Translations under genes and position numbers: made by a program
Notes under the pieces: generated by a model
Seen by the model: only the letters and a program-made list of their open reading frames with translations
What the model was told of the DNA's origin: nothing
Database searches by the model: none
Source of the DNA: G963676095 sp963676095
Lineage (GTDB): Bacteria; Bacteroidota; Bacteroidia; Bacteroidales; Prolixibacteraceae
DNA: 64,000 bases
Assembly (NCBI GenBank): GCA_963676095.1
Contig: OY781040.1
Coordinates: 1,178,001-1,242,000 of the forward strand
Direction: 5' to 3'
In this document: positions 63,619 to 64,000 of the stretch, in pieces
Position numbering within the stretch: position 1 is the first letter of the stretch
Layout: each line of letters opens with the position of its first letter

Positions 63619-63655
63619 AGCCATTCTCACTTAAAGGGAATGGCTTTTTTTATTT
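63619..63655 (+). terminator. Attenuator terminator 1
   Basis: AGCCATTC/GAATGGCT 8-bp stem (extendable to 10 with a G-U and a C-G), 7-base loop, followed by tttttttattt. It lies between the two leader peptides. Confidence 0.9.
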
Positions 63656-63669
63656 AATAAAAATTACAA

Positions 63670-63732
63670 ATGAGACATTTTTCAACATATATTCTAGTGG
63701 TGCTTCTAGTCGTCATTCTTAGGTTTTACTGA
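63670..63732 (+). CDS. Leader peptide 2 of the ilv attenuator
   Basis: 20 residues, 10 of them Ile, Leu or Val in one block (ILVVLLVVIL, residues 8-17), preceded by MRHFSTY. The stop TGA is followed by GGAAGGC: GAGGAAGGC at 63731-63739 is complementary to GCCTTTCTC at 63769-63777 in terminator 2 (one G-U). A ribosome reaching the stop would cover it and allow termination; one stalled earlier would leave it free. This repeats the design of leader 1. Confidence 0.82.
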   Translation: MRHFSTYILVVLLVVILRFY

Positions 63733-63766
63733 GGAAGGCCGTTTATTGTTGAATAAAAAATTTCAG

Positions 63767-63797
63767 AAGCCTTTCTCAGTGAGAAAGGCTTTTTGTT
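63767..63797 (+). terminator. Attenuator terminator 2, just before ilvD
   Basis: Perfect 11-bp stem AAGCCTTTCTC/GAGAAAGGCTT with a 3-base loop, followed by ttt. It ends 40 bp before the ilvD start. Confidence 0.9.
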
Positions 63798-63836
63798 AGC
63801 TACTAACAGATACTAAAATATTACAGACTAAAAGAC

Positions 63837-64000
63837 ATGCAACACACATTAAGATCTGCAACAACAACTCAAGGCCGGAGAATGGCCGGGGCCCGGAGTT
63901 TATGGCGGGCCAACGGTATGAAAGAAGAGCAATTCGGGAAACCGGTGATTGCCGTAGTGAATTCATTCACCCAGTTTGTCCCCGGACATGTACACCTGCA
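63837..64000 (+). CDS. ilvD: Dihydroxy-acid dehydratase, N-terminal part (runs off the window)
   Basis: First 54 codons. LRSATTTQGRRMAGARSLW and KPVIAVVNSFTQFVPGHVHL are the diagnostic N terminus of IlvD. The enzyme dehydrates dihydroxy-isovalerate and dihydroxy-methylvalerate to the 2-oxoacids of valine/leucine and isoleucine, using an Fe-S cluster. The two leaders immediately upstream, rich in exactly these amino acids, support attenuation control of the operon that starts here. Confidence 0.95.
   Translation, partial: MQHTLRSATTTQGRRMAGARSLWRANGMKEEQFGKPVIAVVNSFTQFVPGHVHL

Noticed and set aside
1..64000. tRNA, rRNA or tmRNA genes
   Set aside because: Gaps were read for T-loop-like GGTTCGAATCC patterns and CCA-ended cloverleafs; none was found by eye.

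Overview
This is a chromosomal window from an anaerobic or facultatively anaerobic member of the Bacteroidota, probably a Bacteroidales/Marinilabiliales-type polysaccharide degrader. The lineage is read from the gene set: a SusC/SusD pair, a GldF-GldG fusion, DUF4252 and DUF6443/RHS proteins, TAnnTTTG-type promoter elements, a membrane pyrophosphatase, 2-oxoacid:ferredoxin oxidoreductase, and LpxB (outer membrane). No species is claimed. Coding density is ordinary in most of the window and low at 1.6-2.4, 5.6-6.2, 22.9-24.3 and 31.6-32.2 kb.

Layout. 0-7 kb: polysaccharide-related genes (5'-truncated GH43, CE12 esterase, AraC regulator) with pirin, YceI and an FAH-family hydrolase. The CE12-to-FAH block is bracketed by a ~320-bp inverted repeat. 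7-16 kb (minus strand): exonuclease, dnaN, gldFG fusion, lpxB, a small membrane protein, surE, and a DUF819 membrane protein with a terminator-like leader. 16-23 kb: ROK regulator and a SusC/SusD pair without enzymes. 23-32 kb: accessory region with an IS982-type transposase remnant, a 22-bp tandem array, two large RHS/YD-type secreted proteins, the second ending in an AT-rich HExxH tip with a coupled lipoprotein (candidate toxin and immunity), then IS5-type and XRE-type remnants. 32-36 kb: ECF sigma / anti-sigma / DUF4252 operon, then DUF432-MscS.

35.7-44 kb (minus strand): ferredoxin-dependent 2-oxoacid oxidoreductase (four subunits), Crp-type regulator, aminotransferase, flavodoxin, prephenate dehydratase, double-ACT protein and phenylacetate-CoA ligase. 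Together these look like aryl/branched-chain oxoacid and phenylalanine metabolism. 44-52 kb: methyltransferase, LMW phosphatase, MATE exporter, K+-dependent pyrophosphatase, thioesterase, DHOD-like protein. 52-54.6 kb: a tight four-gene operon, DRTGG / HATPase / [FeFe]-hydrogenase-like / DRTGG. It keeps all H-cluster ligand cysteines but has lost the proton-transfer cysteine, so it looks like a redox or H2 sensing module. 54.6-63.2 kb: enolase, DUF190, a frameshifted Hpt relic beside a sigma-54 response regulator, PepSY-like protein, CrcB, DacB, DoxX, guanine-deaminase-like protein, nitroreductase.

63.2-64 kb: the ilv leader. Two successive Ile/Leu/Val-rich leader peptides, each followed by an antiterminator candidate overlapping its own stop codon and then an intrinsic terminator, precede ilvD, which runs off the window. 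This double attenuator is the most striking regulatory structure here.

All calls come from reading the sequence without database searches. Family names rest on recognised motifs. Terminators, promoters and RNA pairings were found by eye.
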